Positions 8,257 to 15,923 of a DNA stretch of 64,000 bases are shown here, in pieces. Position 1 is the stretch's first letter; the number at the start of each line of letters is the position of its first letter. A model generated the notes under the pieces. The model was not told where the DNA came from. It did no database searches and was given only the letters and a program-made list of their open reading frames with translations. This DNA comes from Pseudomonas multiresinivorans (GTDB lineage: Bacteria; Pseudomonadota; Gammaproteobacteria; Pseudomonadales; Pseudomonadaceae). Location of the stretch: assembly GCF_012971725.1 (NCBI RefSeq), contig NZ_CP048833.1, positions 1,922,001 through 1,986,000 on the forward strand, written 5' to 3'. The translations under genes were made by a program, and so were the position numbers.

Positions 8257-10443
8257 ATGGCGGCGAACGACTTCAGCGCCCATCCGACACCGCTCGACGC
8301 CCTGCGTCGCGCGCTGCTGGAGTGGGGACGCAGCGACGGCGTCACCTGGGTGTACATCGCCAAGGTGCTGCTCGCCGCGCTGCTGACCCTGTGGCTGGCG
8401 ATGCGCCTGGAGCTGCCGCAGCCGAGCACGGCGACCATCACCGTGTTCATCGTCATGCAGCCGCAAAGCGGCCAGGTGTTCGCCAAGAGCTTCTACCGGA
8501 TTCTCGGCAGCGTCGTCGGGCTGACCGTGATGGTCGCGTTGATCGCGATCTTCGCCCAGCAGCGCGAGCTGTTCCTGCTGGTCTCGGCGCTGTGGATCGG
8601 CCTGTGCACCGTCGGCGCCGCACGCTACCGCGACTTCCGCTCCTACGCCTGCGTGCTCGCCGGCTACACCGCCACGCTGATCGGCCTGCCCGCCACCCTG
8701 CACCCGGAAGCCGCGTTCATGTCGGCCATCTGGCGCGTGCTGGAAATCAGTCTGGGGATTCTCTGCTCCATGGTGGTCAGCGCCACGCTGTTCCCGCAGA
8801 CCTCCAGCACGGCCATGCGCAGCGCGCTGTACCAGCGTTTCGGCGCCTTCGCCGGCTTCGTACTGGACAACCTTGGCGGCGGTGATCGCAGCAGGTTCGA
8901 GGCATCCAACGTCGCCTTCGCTTCCCAGGCCGTGGGCCTGGAGGCGCTGCGCAGCGTCACCCGTTTCGAAGACCCGCACATGCGCCTGCGTTCCGGCCGC
9001 CTGTCGCGCCTGAACAACGAGTTCATGGTCCTCACCACCCGCTACCACGCGCTGCACCAGTTGCTGGCGCGGCTGCGGGCACAGCAAGCGGATGCGGTGT
9101 TGCGCGCCTTGCAGCCATGCCTGGACGAACTGGCCCAGGTACTCGCCCCGTGGCGCGGCCAGTCGGTCACCGACCGCGATGCCGAGCGACTAGCCGCGCA
9201 GCTGGAAAGCCACCGCACGCGGATGATGCAGTGCATCCGTTCCGGCCGTGCGCAACTGCTGGACGAGCAGGATGATCCTGCCGCGCTGCTGGACTACAAC
9301 ACCGCCGGCGAGCTGCTCTACCGCCTGGCCGACGACCTCTACAACTACGCCCTGACCCACGCCTCCCTGGCCGCGCACAAGCACGAGCGGGAGAACTGGA
9401 AGCACGGCTTCTCGCCCAAGGCCAACCTGGTCGCCTCGCTGGTTGCGGGCGGCCGTACCGCGCTGATGGTGCTGGTGTTCGGCCTGTTCTGGATCGAGAC
9501 CGCCTGGCCCAGCGGCAGCACCTTCGTGCTCAATGCCGCCGCCGTCGCCGCGCTGGTCTCGGCCGCGCCGGACCCGGCGAAGATGGCCATGCAGATGGCC
9601 GTGGGTACCTTCTTCGCGGCGATCCTCGGCTTCTCGGAAACCTTCTTCGTGTTCCCGCACCTGGACGGCTTCGCCCTGCTGGCCTTCGCGCTGGCGCCGG
9701 TGTTTGCGGTGGGCGCGTTCTTCTCGATCAAGCCCAAATACGCCGGCTACGGCCTGGGCCTGCTGGTGTTCTTCAGCTTCGGCGCGATCCCGGCGAACCT
9801 CACCGTCTACGATCCGGGCCGCATGCTCAACGAGTACATCGCCCTGGTGCTGTCGCAGAGCCTGGCCGCCGTGGTGGCCGCAGTGATCATGCCGCCCACC
9901 AGCGCCTGGCTGTGGCGGCGCCTGGAGAAGGACCTGCGCCTGCGCGTGGTGGAAGCCATCAGCGGCAAGCTCGACGGCCTCGTCTCGTCCTTCGAGAGCG
10001 GCACCCGCGACCTGCTCAACCAGGCCTACGGCGTAGCCGCGCGCAGCCCGCAGATGCAGCGCCGTCTGCTGCGCTGGACCTTCGTGGTGCTGGAAATCGG
10101 CCATTCGATCATCGAGCTGCGCGTCGAGCAGGAGAACCTGCCGAGTGAGCCCTGCTACGCCGAATCGATGCCCTGGCGGCAGTCGATCCGCGCCATGGGC
10201 CGTGCGCTGATCCGCCTGTTCGTCAAACCCTGCGAGGCCAACCGCGAGCGCGCCCTGGCTGCCGTGGAACAGGCCATCGATTGCGTGAAGACCACCGACG
10301 AGCCGCGCGCACCAGACTTCGAAAGCTCGCCGCTGCGCCGCGTGCTCAGCTACCTGCACTTCATCCGCAGCAGCCTGCTCGACCCGCAGTCGCCGCTGCG
10401 CGATGGCGAAACCTCTTCTGGAAGAACCACCCATGTTGCCTGA
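8257..10443 (+). CDS. FUSC-family efflux pump (AaeB-like)
   Basis: Inner-membrane protein of 728 residues with the duplicated FUSC layout. About six membrane helices come first (residues 30-185), then a large cytoplasmic region, a second set of helices (about 385-550) and a C-terminal soluble tail. The first helix region carries LELPQPSTATITVFIVMQPQ, the usual FUSC signature. AaeB of E. coli (p-hydroxybenzoate efflux) is the best-known member. The gene lies between the outer-membrane factor and DUF1656, and its end overlaps the DUF1656 start by 11 bases. Confidence 0.88.
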   Translation: MAANDFSAHPTPLDALRRALLEWGRSDGVTWVYIAKVLLAALLTLWLAMRLELPQPSTATITVFIVMQPQSGQVFAKSFYRILGSVVGLTVMVALIAIFAQQRELFLLVSALWIGLCTVGAARYRDFRSYACVLAGYTATLIGLPATLHPEAAFMSAIWRVLEISLGILCSMVVSATLFPQTSSTAMRSALYQRFGAFAGFVLDNLGGGDRSRFEASNVAFASQAVGLEALRSVTRFEDPHMRLRSGRLSRLNNEFMVLTTRYHALHQLLARLRAQQADAVLRALQPCLDELAQVLAPWRGQSVTDRDAERLAAQLESHRTRMMQCIRSGRAQLLDEQDDPAALLDYNTAGELLYRLADDLYNYALTHASLAAHKHERENWKHGFSPKANLVASLVAGGRTALMVLVFGLFWIETAWPSGSTFVLNAAAVAALVSAAPDPAKMAMQMAVGTFFAAILGFSETFFVFPHLDGFALLAFALAPVFAVGAFFSIKPKYAGYGLGLLVFFSFGAIPANLTVYDPGRMLNEYIALVLSQSLAAVVAAVIMPPTSAWLWRRLEKDLRLRVVEAISGKLDGLVSSFESGTRDLLNQAYGVAARSPQMQRRLLRWTFVVLEIGHSIIELRVEQENLPSEPCYAESMPWRQSIRAMGRALIRLFVKPCEANRERALAAVEQAIDCVKTTDEPRAPDFESSPLRRVLSYLHFIRSSLLDPQSPLRDGETSSGRTTHVA

Positions 10444-10645
10444 CCTACCCCGCGAGATCGCGTTCCACGGGGTCTACATGCCGACCCTGACCCTGATGTT
10501 CCTCGTTGCCGCAGTGATCTGCTGGGGCATCGACCGCATCCTCGCTTCCGTCGGCCTGTACCGCTACACGTGGCACCCGGCGCTGTTCCGCGTGTGCCTG
10601 TTCGCCTGCCTGTTCGGCGGGCTGTCCCTCACTATCTATAAGTAA
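10433..10645 (+). CDS. DUF1656 family small membrane protein (AaeX-like)
   Basis: A 70-residue protein beginning MLPDLPREIAFHGVYMPTL with two hydrophobic segments, matching AaeX/DUF1656 in size and sequence. I chose ATG 10433, which overlaps the FUSC gene end, over an in-frame ATG 30 bases upstream because DUF1656 proteins begin with the hydrophobic-aromatic stretch seen here. Always found with FUSC and HlyD efflux genes; its role in the pump is unknown. Confidence 0.85.
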   Translation: MLPDLPREIAFHGVYMPTLTLMFLVAAVICWGIDRILASVGLYRYTWHPALFRVCLFACLFGGLSLTIYK

Positions 10646-10658
10646 CGAGCGTGCACCC

Positions 10659-11564
10659 ATGACTCTCAAATCCATCATCAGCCTGCTGGCGACCCTGATC
10701 ATCCTGGCGGTCGCCGCGTTGATCGGCCGCGCCCTCTGGGTGAACTACATGGATACGCCCTGGACCCGCGACGGCCGGGTGCGCGCCGACATCATCAACG
10801 TCGCCGCCGACGTTTCCGGCGTGGTGGTCGACGTACCGGTGCGCGACAACCAGCAGGTGAAGAAAGGCGACCTGCTGATGCAGATCGACCCGGACCATTA
10901 CCAGATCGCCGTGAAGCAGGCCGAAGCCCTGGTCGCCTCACGCAAGGCCACCCTGCAGATGCGCCAGCTCAACGCCAAGCGCCGCCGCGCCATGGACGAG
11001 GAAGTGGTTTCCCGCGAGAGCCTGGACGACGCCAGCAACACCGCCGCCGCCTCCGAGGCCGACTACCAGCAGGCGCTGGCCGCGCTGGACGCTGCCAAGC
11101 TGAACCTGGAACGCACCCAGGTGCGCGCCTCGGTGGACGGCTACGTGACCAACCTCAACGTGCACCGTGGCGACTACGCCCGCGTCGGCGAGGCGAAGAT
11201 GGCCGTGGTCGACGAGAACTCCTACTGGATCTACGGCTACTTCGAAGAAACCAAGCTGCCGCACATCCGCGTCGGCGACCCGGCGGAGCTGCAACTGATG
11301 AGCGGCGAGCGCCTGAAGGGCCACGTCGAAAGCATCGCCCGCGCCATCTACGACCGCGACAACCCCGAGAGCCGCGAGCTGGTGGCCGACGTCAACCCGA
11401 CCTTCAACTGGGTGCGCCTGGCCCAGCGCGTGCCGGTGCGCATCCACATCGACGAAGTGCCGGACGGCGTGCTGCTGGCGGCGGGCATCACCGCCACCGT
11501 GATCGTCAATCCGCAGAGCCGCAACGCGGAGCATTCCGACGGCGCGGCTGCGGCGGCGCAGTGA
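10659..11564 (+). CDS. Efflux membrane fusion protein (HlyD/AaeA-like)
   Basis: A 301-residue periplasmic adaptor anchored by one N-terminal helix (ISLLATLIILAVAALIGRAL). The beta-barrel/lipoyl domains are seen as TRDGRVRADIINVAADVSG and VPVRDNQQVKKGDLLMQIDP, the classic biotinyl-lipoyl-like half. A coiled hairpin region follows (EALVASRKATLQMRQLNAK), then the second lipoyl half (VRASVDGYVTNLNVHRGDY). It links the FUSC pump to the outer-membrane factor. It is the last gene of the operon and is followed by a strong terminator. Confidence 0.9.
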   Translation: MTLKSIISLLATLIILAVAALIGRALWVNYMDTPWTRDGRVRADIINVAADVSGVVVDVPVRDNQQVKKGDLLMQIDPDHYQIAVKQAEALVASRKATLQMRQLNAKRRRAMDEEVVSRESLDDASNTAAASEADYQQALAALDAAKLNLERTQVRASVDGYVTNLNVHRGDYARVGEAKMAVVDENSYWIYGYFEETKLPHIRVGDPAELQLMSGERLKGHVESIARAIYDRDNPESRELVADVNPTFNWVRLAQRVPVRIHIDEVPDGVLLAAGITATVIVNPQSRNAEHSDGAAAAAQ

Positions 11565-11583
11565 TCTGATCCAATGAATGACA

Positions 11584-11607
11584 ACGGGAGCTTCGGCTCC
11601 CGTTTTC
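11584..11607 (+). terminator. Rho-independent terminator of efflux operon
   Basis: Perfect stem ACGGGAGC / GCTCCCGT with a TTCG tetraloop, followed by TTTTCGTT. It begins 20 bases after the HlyD stop. Confidence 0.92.
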
Positions 11608-11680
11608 GTTGGCGGCCAGATCGCGGCGCTCATACGGCGGCATGCAAGTCGCGTAGGGCGGAGCGGAGCCCAGGGCTCTT

Positions 11681-11752
11681 CGTAGGAGCGAGCTTGCTCG
11701 CGAACAGCCCAGCTCTGGTGCCATGCGGTTCGCGAGCAAGCTCGCTCCTACG
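11681..11752. repeat. REP pair, family A
   Basis: Perfect facing pair of the CGTAGGAGCGAGCTTGCTCG unit between convergent genes, immediately after the efflux terminator. Confidence 0.9.
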
Positions 11753-11760
11753 AAAGCGGT

Positions 11761-12012
11761 TCAGCCCTCGGCCTGCTCGCCCTTGCGGTTCTTGTAGCTG
11801 CCACGGATGTTCATGGCCGCCAGGCACAGCTGCAGGAGCACCAGTGCGTACGCATGGGCCGGCAGGCCCCAGGCGATCCATAGCGCGTTGCTGGCGAGGA
11901 ACACCCAGAAGCCCACCTTGCGCCGCTTGCGGTCGCGGGAGCCGACCAGCCAGGCGGCGAGGACGGTGACCAGCATGGCTGGCCATTGCAGCAGGTCGAT
12001 CAGTTCGTTCAT
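11761..12012 (-). CDS. Small membrane protein of unknown function
   Basis: An 83-residue protein with three likely membrane helices: LLQWPAMLVTVLAAWLVG, VGFWVFLASNALWIAWGL and AYALVLLQLCLAAMNIRGSY. Positive residues (GSRDRKRRK) follow the first helix. The three-helix layout recalls half-transporters of the SemiSWEET/PnuC kind, but no diagnostic motif is seen and I do not assign a function. It lies downstream of the HAD hydrolase on the same strand with 31 bases between, so it is probably co-transcribed. Confidence 0.7.
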   Translation of the reverse strand: MNELIDLLQWPAMLVTVLAAWLVGSRDRKRRKVGFWVFLASNALWIAWGLPAHAYALVLLQLCLAAMNIRGSYKNRKGEQAEG

Positions 12013-12043
12013 GGCAGGTCGGATTCAGGCCGGTGTCCTGATG

Positions 12044-12931
12044 TCAGACCAGCCCCGGCGCGGCAAAGTGCGGACGAATTGGGTAGCCATCGAGCAATGC
12101 GTTGGTCTTTTCCGGGTCCAGCGCGCCATTGAACGGCACGCCCAGCGCCTGGCGGTGAATGCCGGTGGCGGCGAGCCAGAGGGTGTCGATACGCGCGGCC
12201 AGCGCGCCGGGGACGTCGGTCACCAGGGAGTCGCCGACGAACAGGATGTGCTTCGCGCCGCGCGCCTCCAACTGTCGCTGGGCGATGCGGAAGGCGGAGG
12301 GATCGGGCTTGCCGTACCAGTGAACCTTGCCGCCTTCTTCCGCGAAGGCTTCGGCCAGGCGGCCGGCGCCGAACACCGTTTGGCCGCCGGAGACCACCAC
12401 ACGGTCCGGGTTCGCGCACAGGAACGGTTTTTCGGTGGCGCCACGCAGCGGGGCGAAGCGCTCTTCCAGTTCGTCCTGCGGGAAGCTGCCGACGCCGAGG
12501 ATCATCGACGCTGCGTGGATGTCGTCGCAGAAGCGTTCGCGGATGTCTGCCGGCCAGGTGGTCAGCGCATCGCCCACGCCGACGGTGTAGATGCCGCCGC
12601 GCTGGAATTCGCGTTCATGGGTGAAAGCGTCGATGGCCAGTTGGCCGGAGGTGGTGATGCCGGCAAACAGCTCGCGGGAGACGCCCAGCCGCACCAGGGT
12701 GTCGGCCATCTCCGGGACGCTGCGCGAGGCGTTGCTGAGGAACCACACCGGCTTGCCTTCGGCGGCGCGGCGGGCGAGCCAGTCGAGGGCGCCGGGGAAG
12801 ACGTCGACGCCGTCGATCAGTACGCCCCAGAGGTCGAGCAGGAAGCCGTCGTAGTCGGCGCAGAAGGCATCCAGGCCGGCGTGGTCGATATAGCGGGTGT
12901 GGGTAACGGCGCTGAAGCGGGAAGCGGTCAT
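12044..12931 (-). CDS. HAD-superfamily hydrolase, TIGR01459-like (class IIA)
   Basis: A 295-residue cytosolic phosphatase-like enzyme. HAD motif I is YDGFLLDLWGVLIDG near residues 24-38. This reads D-x-W-G-V where most HADs have DxDGT, a substitution typical of the TIGR01459 group. Motif II is FLSNASRS and motif IV is HILFVGDSLVTDVPGA. I chose ATG 12931 because the homologous region starts at MTASRFSAV; an upstream in-frame extension is arginine-rich and unrelated. Substrate unknown; a sugar phosphate or nucleotide is usual for class IIA enzymes. Confidence 0.85.
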   Translation of the reverse strand: MTASRFSAVTHTRYIDHAGLDAFCADYDGFLLDLWGVLIDGVDVFPGALDWLARRAAEGKPVWFLSNASRSVPEMADTLVRLGVSRELFAGITTSGQLAIDAFTHEREFQRGGIYTVGVGDALTTWPADIRERFCDDIHAASMILGVGSFPQDELEERFAPLRGATEKPFLCANPDRVVVSGGQTVFGAGRLAEAFAEEGGKVHWYGKPDPSAFRIAQRQLEARGAKHILFVGDSLVTDVPGALAARIDTLWLAATGIHRQALGVPFNGALDPEKTNALLDGYPIRPHFAAPGLV

Positions 12932-13004
12932 GGCGAGCCTGTGAAACGGTAAAGGTGCGGATAAGCTACCGCACTCTCGCCGATTCGGTGTGACAGGCCG
13001 CCGA

Positions 13005-13676
13005 TCAGTGCGCCGGGTGCGGCGACCGTTCCTCGCCGAAGGTGTCCGCCAGCCAGCCCTTGAGCTGGCAGCCGGCGAAGGCCGAGGTGCTGCATTCGCC
13101 ACTTGCCAGGGCCTGCTGCAACTGGCCGATGTCGGCCTTCTGCACATAGGCGATGGCGTCGGTCATGTCGTCCTCGGCACCGAAGCCGCCCTGGGTCATT
13201 TCCTTGAGCGCGTCTTCCTTGCTCCAGCCCTGGATCACCGTGCGGTACATGGCGGCGAACAGGCCGGTGCGGTCGCGCCCGTGCTTGCAGTGCATCAGCA
13301 CCGGGCCGTTCTGTTCAGCGCTTTGCAGGATGCGCAGGACCTTCAGTACATCGGCGTCGTCGACGCGGTCGGCATGGGTCGGGAAGCTCACGGCCTCGAT
13401 ATCGTGCTGGCCGATCCATTCGCGGTCGTCGTCCTTGATGAAGCTCACCACGGTCTTCACCTGCAGACGTTGCAGCTCGGGCAGATCGGCGCTGCCGGGC
13501 AGGGCGCTGCGATAGAGGGTCGGCGACATCTGGTAGAGGTTGAACGACTTGTCCACAGGCTTCGCCCAGTCGGCCGGCGTCGTGCCGGCGGCCAGGGCGA
13601 GCGGGCTAATGCTCTGCAGGGCAGTGCTCAGCAGGGCGGCGGCGATGGCGCCGCGGAGAATCTGGGGCAGGGACAT
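13005..13676 (-). CDS. tpbA: Periplasmic dual-specificity protein phosphatase, TpbA-like
   Basis: A 223-residue protein with an N-terminal signal peptide (hydrophobic to about residue 28, LALA/AGT). The tyrosine/dual-specificity phosphatase signature HCxxGxxR is present as MHCKHGRDRTGLFAAMYR near residues 124-141. The general-acid Asp lies in THADRVDDADVL. From memory, P. aeruginosa TpbA is very similar over NLYQMSPTLYRSALP and KTVVSFIKDDDREW. In PAO1, TpbA is periplasmic and dephosphorylates the diguanylate cyclase TpbB/YfiN, lowering c-di-GMP and biofilm formation. No tpbB is visible in this window, so the partner must be elsewhere or differ. The gene name rests on sequence resemblance only. 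Confidence 0.75.
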   Translation of the reverse strand: MSLPQILRGAIAAALLSTALQSISPLALAAGTTPADWAKPVDKSFNLYQMSPTLYRSALPGSADLPELQRLQVKTVVSFIKDDDREWIGQHDIEAVSFPTHADRVDDADVLKVLRILQSAEQNGPVLMHCKHGRDRTGLFAAMYRTVIQGWSKEDALKEMTQGGFGAEDDMTDAIAYVQKADIGQLQQALASGECSTSAFAGCQLKGWLADTFGEERSPHPAH

Positions 13677-13761
13677 GGGGACTCCTCCAAGGTCTGCGTC
13701 ACCTTAGGCGGGGTCGGGTCGTGTTCGGATGAAAAGCTGGTGAAGAAAGCGTGAAGTTCGC

Positions 13762-14148
13762 TCAGCGACTGTCGCCAGGCAGAAAGCGCGCGAGCACGCC
13801 GGGACGGAAGAACCACCAGACGCACAGGGGATAGCACAGGTAGTTCAATGCGTAGATCAGTAGGGCCGCCGGGCTTGGGGTGTTCTTCCACGCCGCCATG
13901 CCGACCAGGATGGCGTAGAGGATCGCCAGGCCGCCGCCGTATAGCGCAATCAGCCGCCAGCGTTCGCCGGTCTCGGCCAGCCGCTTGTGCCGGCGGGCGA
14001 ACCAGAAGGCCATGGCGGCAGCAATCACCGCTGCCACCAGCAACGTCGCCGGCACGCCGCCGACCCGCAGCAGCCCGCGCGCTACCACGTTGAGGAAGAA
14101 GGCGGCGAGGATACCGGCGAGGGCGAGGTAGCGAACCTGATAGGCCAT
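13762..14148 (-). CDS. Membrane protein of unknown function
   Basis: A 128-residue protein with four predicted membrane helices: VRYLALAGILAAFFLNVVAR, VPATLLVAAVIAAAMAFWFA, WRLIALYGGGLAILYAILVG and LLIYALNYLCYPLCVWWFF. The start at 14148 overlaps the stop of the SDR gene (ATGA), so the two are translationally coupled. The in-frame upstream extension overlaps the SDR gene and is not used. No family is recognised with confidence. Confidence 0.72.
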   Translation of the reverse strand: MAYQVRYLALAGILAAFFLNVVARGLLRVGGVPATLLVAAVIAAAMAFWFARRHKRLAETGERWRLIALYGGGLAILYAILVGMAAWKNTPSPAALLIYALNYLCYPLCVWWFFRPGVLARFLPGDSR

Positions 14149-14978
14149 CAGAGTTGCCCGTCGAGGCCGAAGCGTTTCTTCAGGACCTTGTCCAGCAGGC
14201 CGTTGGGCACCCAGCGCGAGAGCAGCGGCAGGGCCCGGCTGCCGTTGCCGATGCGGACCAGACGCGGACGCGGCGAGCGCTGTGCCGCGGCCAGCAGTTC
14301 GCGGGCGAAATCGGCGGCCGGGGTGGGTTTGTCCTGGGACGCGGCGGCGCGCGCCTGGATGAATTGGCGCAGCGGCCACCAGGCGGATTCCTCGCTGACC
14401 ACCGCGGCCATCTCGCGGCTGGCGTTGGCGCCGAAGTTGGAGGCAATGGCGCCGGGCTGCACTTCCATCACCTCGATGCCGAAGGGGGCAAGCTCCAGGC
14501 GCAGTGCATCGTTCAGAGCGTGTACGGCAGCTTTCGATGCGCAGTACGCGCCGGCGAAGGGCGTGACCAGCACGCCGGACACGCTGCCGATGTTCACCAC
14601 CAGCCCGCGCCGGGCGCGCAGGGCGGGGAACAGTGCGCGGGTGACGCCGACCACGGCGAACACGTTGGTTTCGAACTGTTTGCGGATCGCCTGGCTGCCG
14701 CCGTCGAGCAGCGGCCCCATGGCGCCGTAGCCGGCGTTGTTGATCAACACGTCCAGCCCTCCGACCTCACGCAGTATCTGCTCGGCAAGGCGCTCCACAG
14801 CGGGTTCGTCGTTGACGTCCAGCAGTACGCCACGAAAGCCCGCCTGGCCGAGGGCGGCGACGTCTTCATCGCGGCGGGCGGTGGCCCAGACCTGGTAGCC
14901 GGCGGTCTGGAAGGCATCGGCAAGGGCGCGGCCGATACCGCTGGAGCAACCGGTGATGAGGGCGACGGGCTGGGGCAT
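14148..14978 (-). CDS. SDR-family oxidoreductase
   Basis: Classical short-chain dehydrogenase of 276 residues. The cofactor motif TGxxxGIG is LITGCSSGIGRALADA at residues 8-23, NNAG is DVLINNAGYG near 81, the catalytic Ser is in NIGSVSG, and YxxxK is AYCASKAAVHALN near 151. The Arg-rich end of beta-2 (ATARRDED) suggests NADPH preference. The C-terminal 70 residues are longer than in minimal SDRs. Substrate unknown. It is coupled to the downstream four-helix membrane protein. Confidence 0.85.
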   Translation of the reverse strand: MPQPVALITGCSSGIGRALADAFQTAGYQVWATARRDEDVAALGQAGFRGVLLDVNDEPAVERLAEQILREVGGLDVLINNAGYGAMGPLLDGGSQAIRKQFETNVFAVVGVTRALFPALRARRGLVVNIGSVSGVLVTPFAGAYCASKAAVHALNDALRLELAPFGIEVMEVQPGAIASNFGANASREMAAVVSEESAWWPLRQFIQARAAASQDKPTPAADFARELLAAAQRSPRPRLVRIGNGSRALPLLSRWVPNGLLDKVLKKRFGLDGQL

Positions 14979-15039
14979 GGTCTGGCAGTCCTTGGGCTGT
15001 GGGCGGGACTACCGTACCGGATTGTGCGGGGCAGGTGAA

Positions 15040-15504
15040 TCAGTTGCCGAAGCGGCCGTTCACCCGTTCGGCGCGGAACTCCAGGGTGCTGGCGCGATAG
15101 CCGGGGCGCAGCGGCGGCAGCGGCAGGCAGTCGTTCCAGCTGTCACCGGCGAGCAGCGCGCCGGGGCCGCGGTAGCGCGGGGCCTCGTAGAGGTTTTCGG
15201 CAAGGTCGGTGGTGTCGCCGGGACGGTAGGCGGCGACCTTCCAGCGCAGTTCCAGGAGGGGGTGGTTCGAGCCGTTCTTCAGGCTCACGGCCAGGGGGCG
15301 GTCGGCAGGGCACTGGTCGGGCTGGTAGGCGATGCGCAGTTCCAGGTGCTGCAGTTGGCGGGCTTCGCTGTTGTCCTGCCAGATGGCGAGGGCGATCACA
15401 CAGGCCAACCCGACCAGGCCGGCGCCGGAGATCGGCAGGGCGCGGGAAGGGTAGCGGATCAGCAGGATGATCCAGGTGACGATCAGCAGGATGCCGTACA
15501 GCAT
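15040..15504 (-). CDS. Membrane-anchored protein of unknown function
   Basis: A 154-residue protein. Two membrane helices occupy residues 1-45 (LYGILLIVTWIILLI and ISGAGLVGLACVIALAIWQ). A soluble domain with two cysteines (YQPDQCPADRP and WNDCLPLPPL) follows, which could form a disulfide in the periplasm. The C-terminal domain has a beta-rich pattern (LELRIAYQPDQ, LAVSLKNGS, LELRWKVAAYR). I recognise it only as a conserved Pseudomonas hypothetical. It lies 61 bases upstream of the SDR gene on the same strand. Confidence 0.7.
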   Translation of the reverse strand: MLYGILLIVTWIILLIRYPSRALPISGAGLVGLACVIALAIWQDNSEARQLQHLELRIAYQPDQCPADRPLAVSLKNGSNHPLLELRWKVAAYRPGDTTDLAENLYEAPRYRGPGALLAGDSWNDCLPLPPLRPGYRASTLEFRAERVNGRFGN

Positions 15505-15587
15505 GGAGCGCTCCGTGGGGGATGTGTGGATACCTTAGCAGGAGCATCGTGTTGGCGGGTTGATGCTGCTCCATGATACCGCGCGAT

Positions 15588-15826
15588 GTGGGAGCGAGCT
15601 TGCTCGCGAACCGCCCAGCGCCGACGCTGAGCTGTAGGAGCGGACTCCGTCCGCGATCAGGGCTTCGCTTTACGCCAGAGCAACGCAGGATCGCGTGGAG
15701 CGCAGCGATACCCATCGATGGCGGTGCACGGGGCAGCATGGGTATTGCTGCGCTCCACCCATCCTACGAAGGCTTTCGTTAGGGGAATGCCGGCATTCGG
15801 TTCGCGAGCAAGCTCGCTCCTACGAA
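15588..15826. repeat. Nested composite of three REP families
   Basis: Reading left to right: a family A left arm (15588-15611), a family B half (15633-15658), a full family C pair (about 15688-15769, GTGGAGCGCAGCGATACCCA facing its inverse) and a family A right arm (15800-15826). The outer A arms are therefore separated by B and C elements. Together with the algA terminator it fills the 419-base gap between the 154-residue protein and algA; no gene is visible. Confidence 0.82.
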
Positions 15827-15848
15827 AAGCTGGCCCGCGCGCGGGCAT

Positions 15849-15880
15849 AAAAAAGCCCCCGCACCACGAGGTGCGGGGGC
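15849..15880 (-). terminator. Rho-independent terminator of the alginate operon
   Basis: On the minus strand GCCCCCGCACC-TCGT-GGTGCGGGGGC is followed by six T. The stem is perfect at 11 base pairs. It ends 44 bases after the algA stop. Confidence 0.93.
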
Positions 15881-15923
15881 GTCGGCGCCGATGGGGGAAG
15901 CGCCAGGTCCAGTGACCGTCAGA

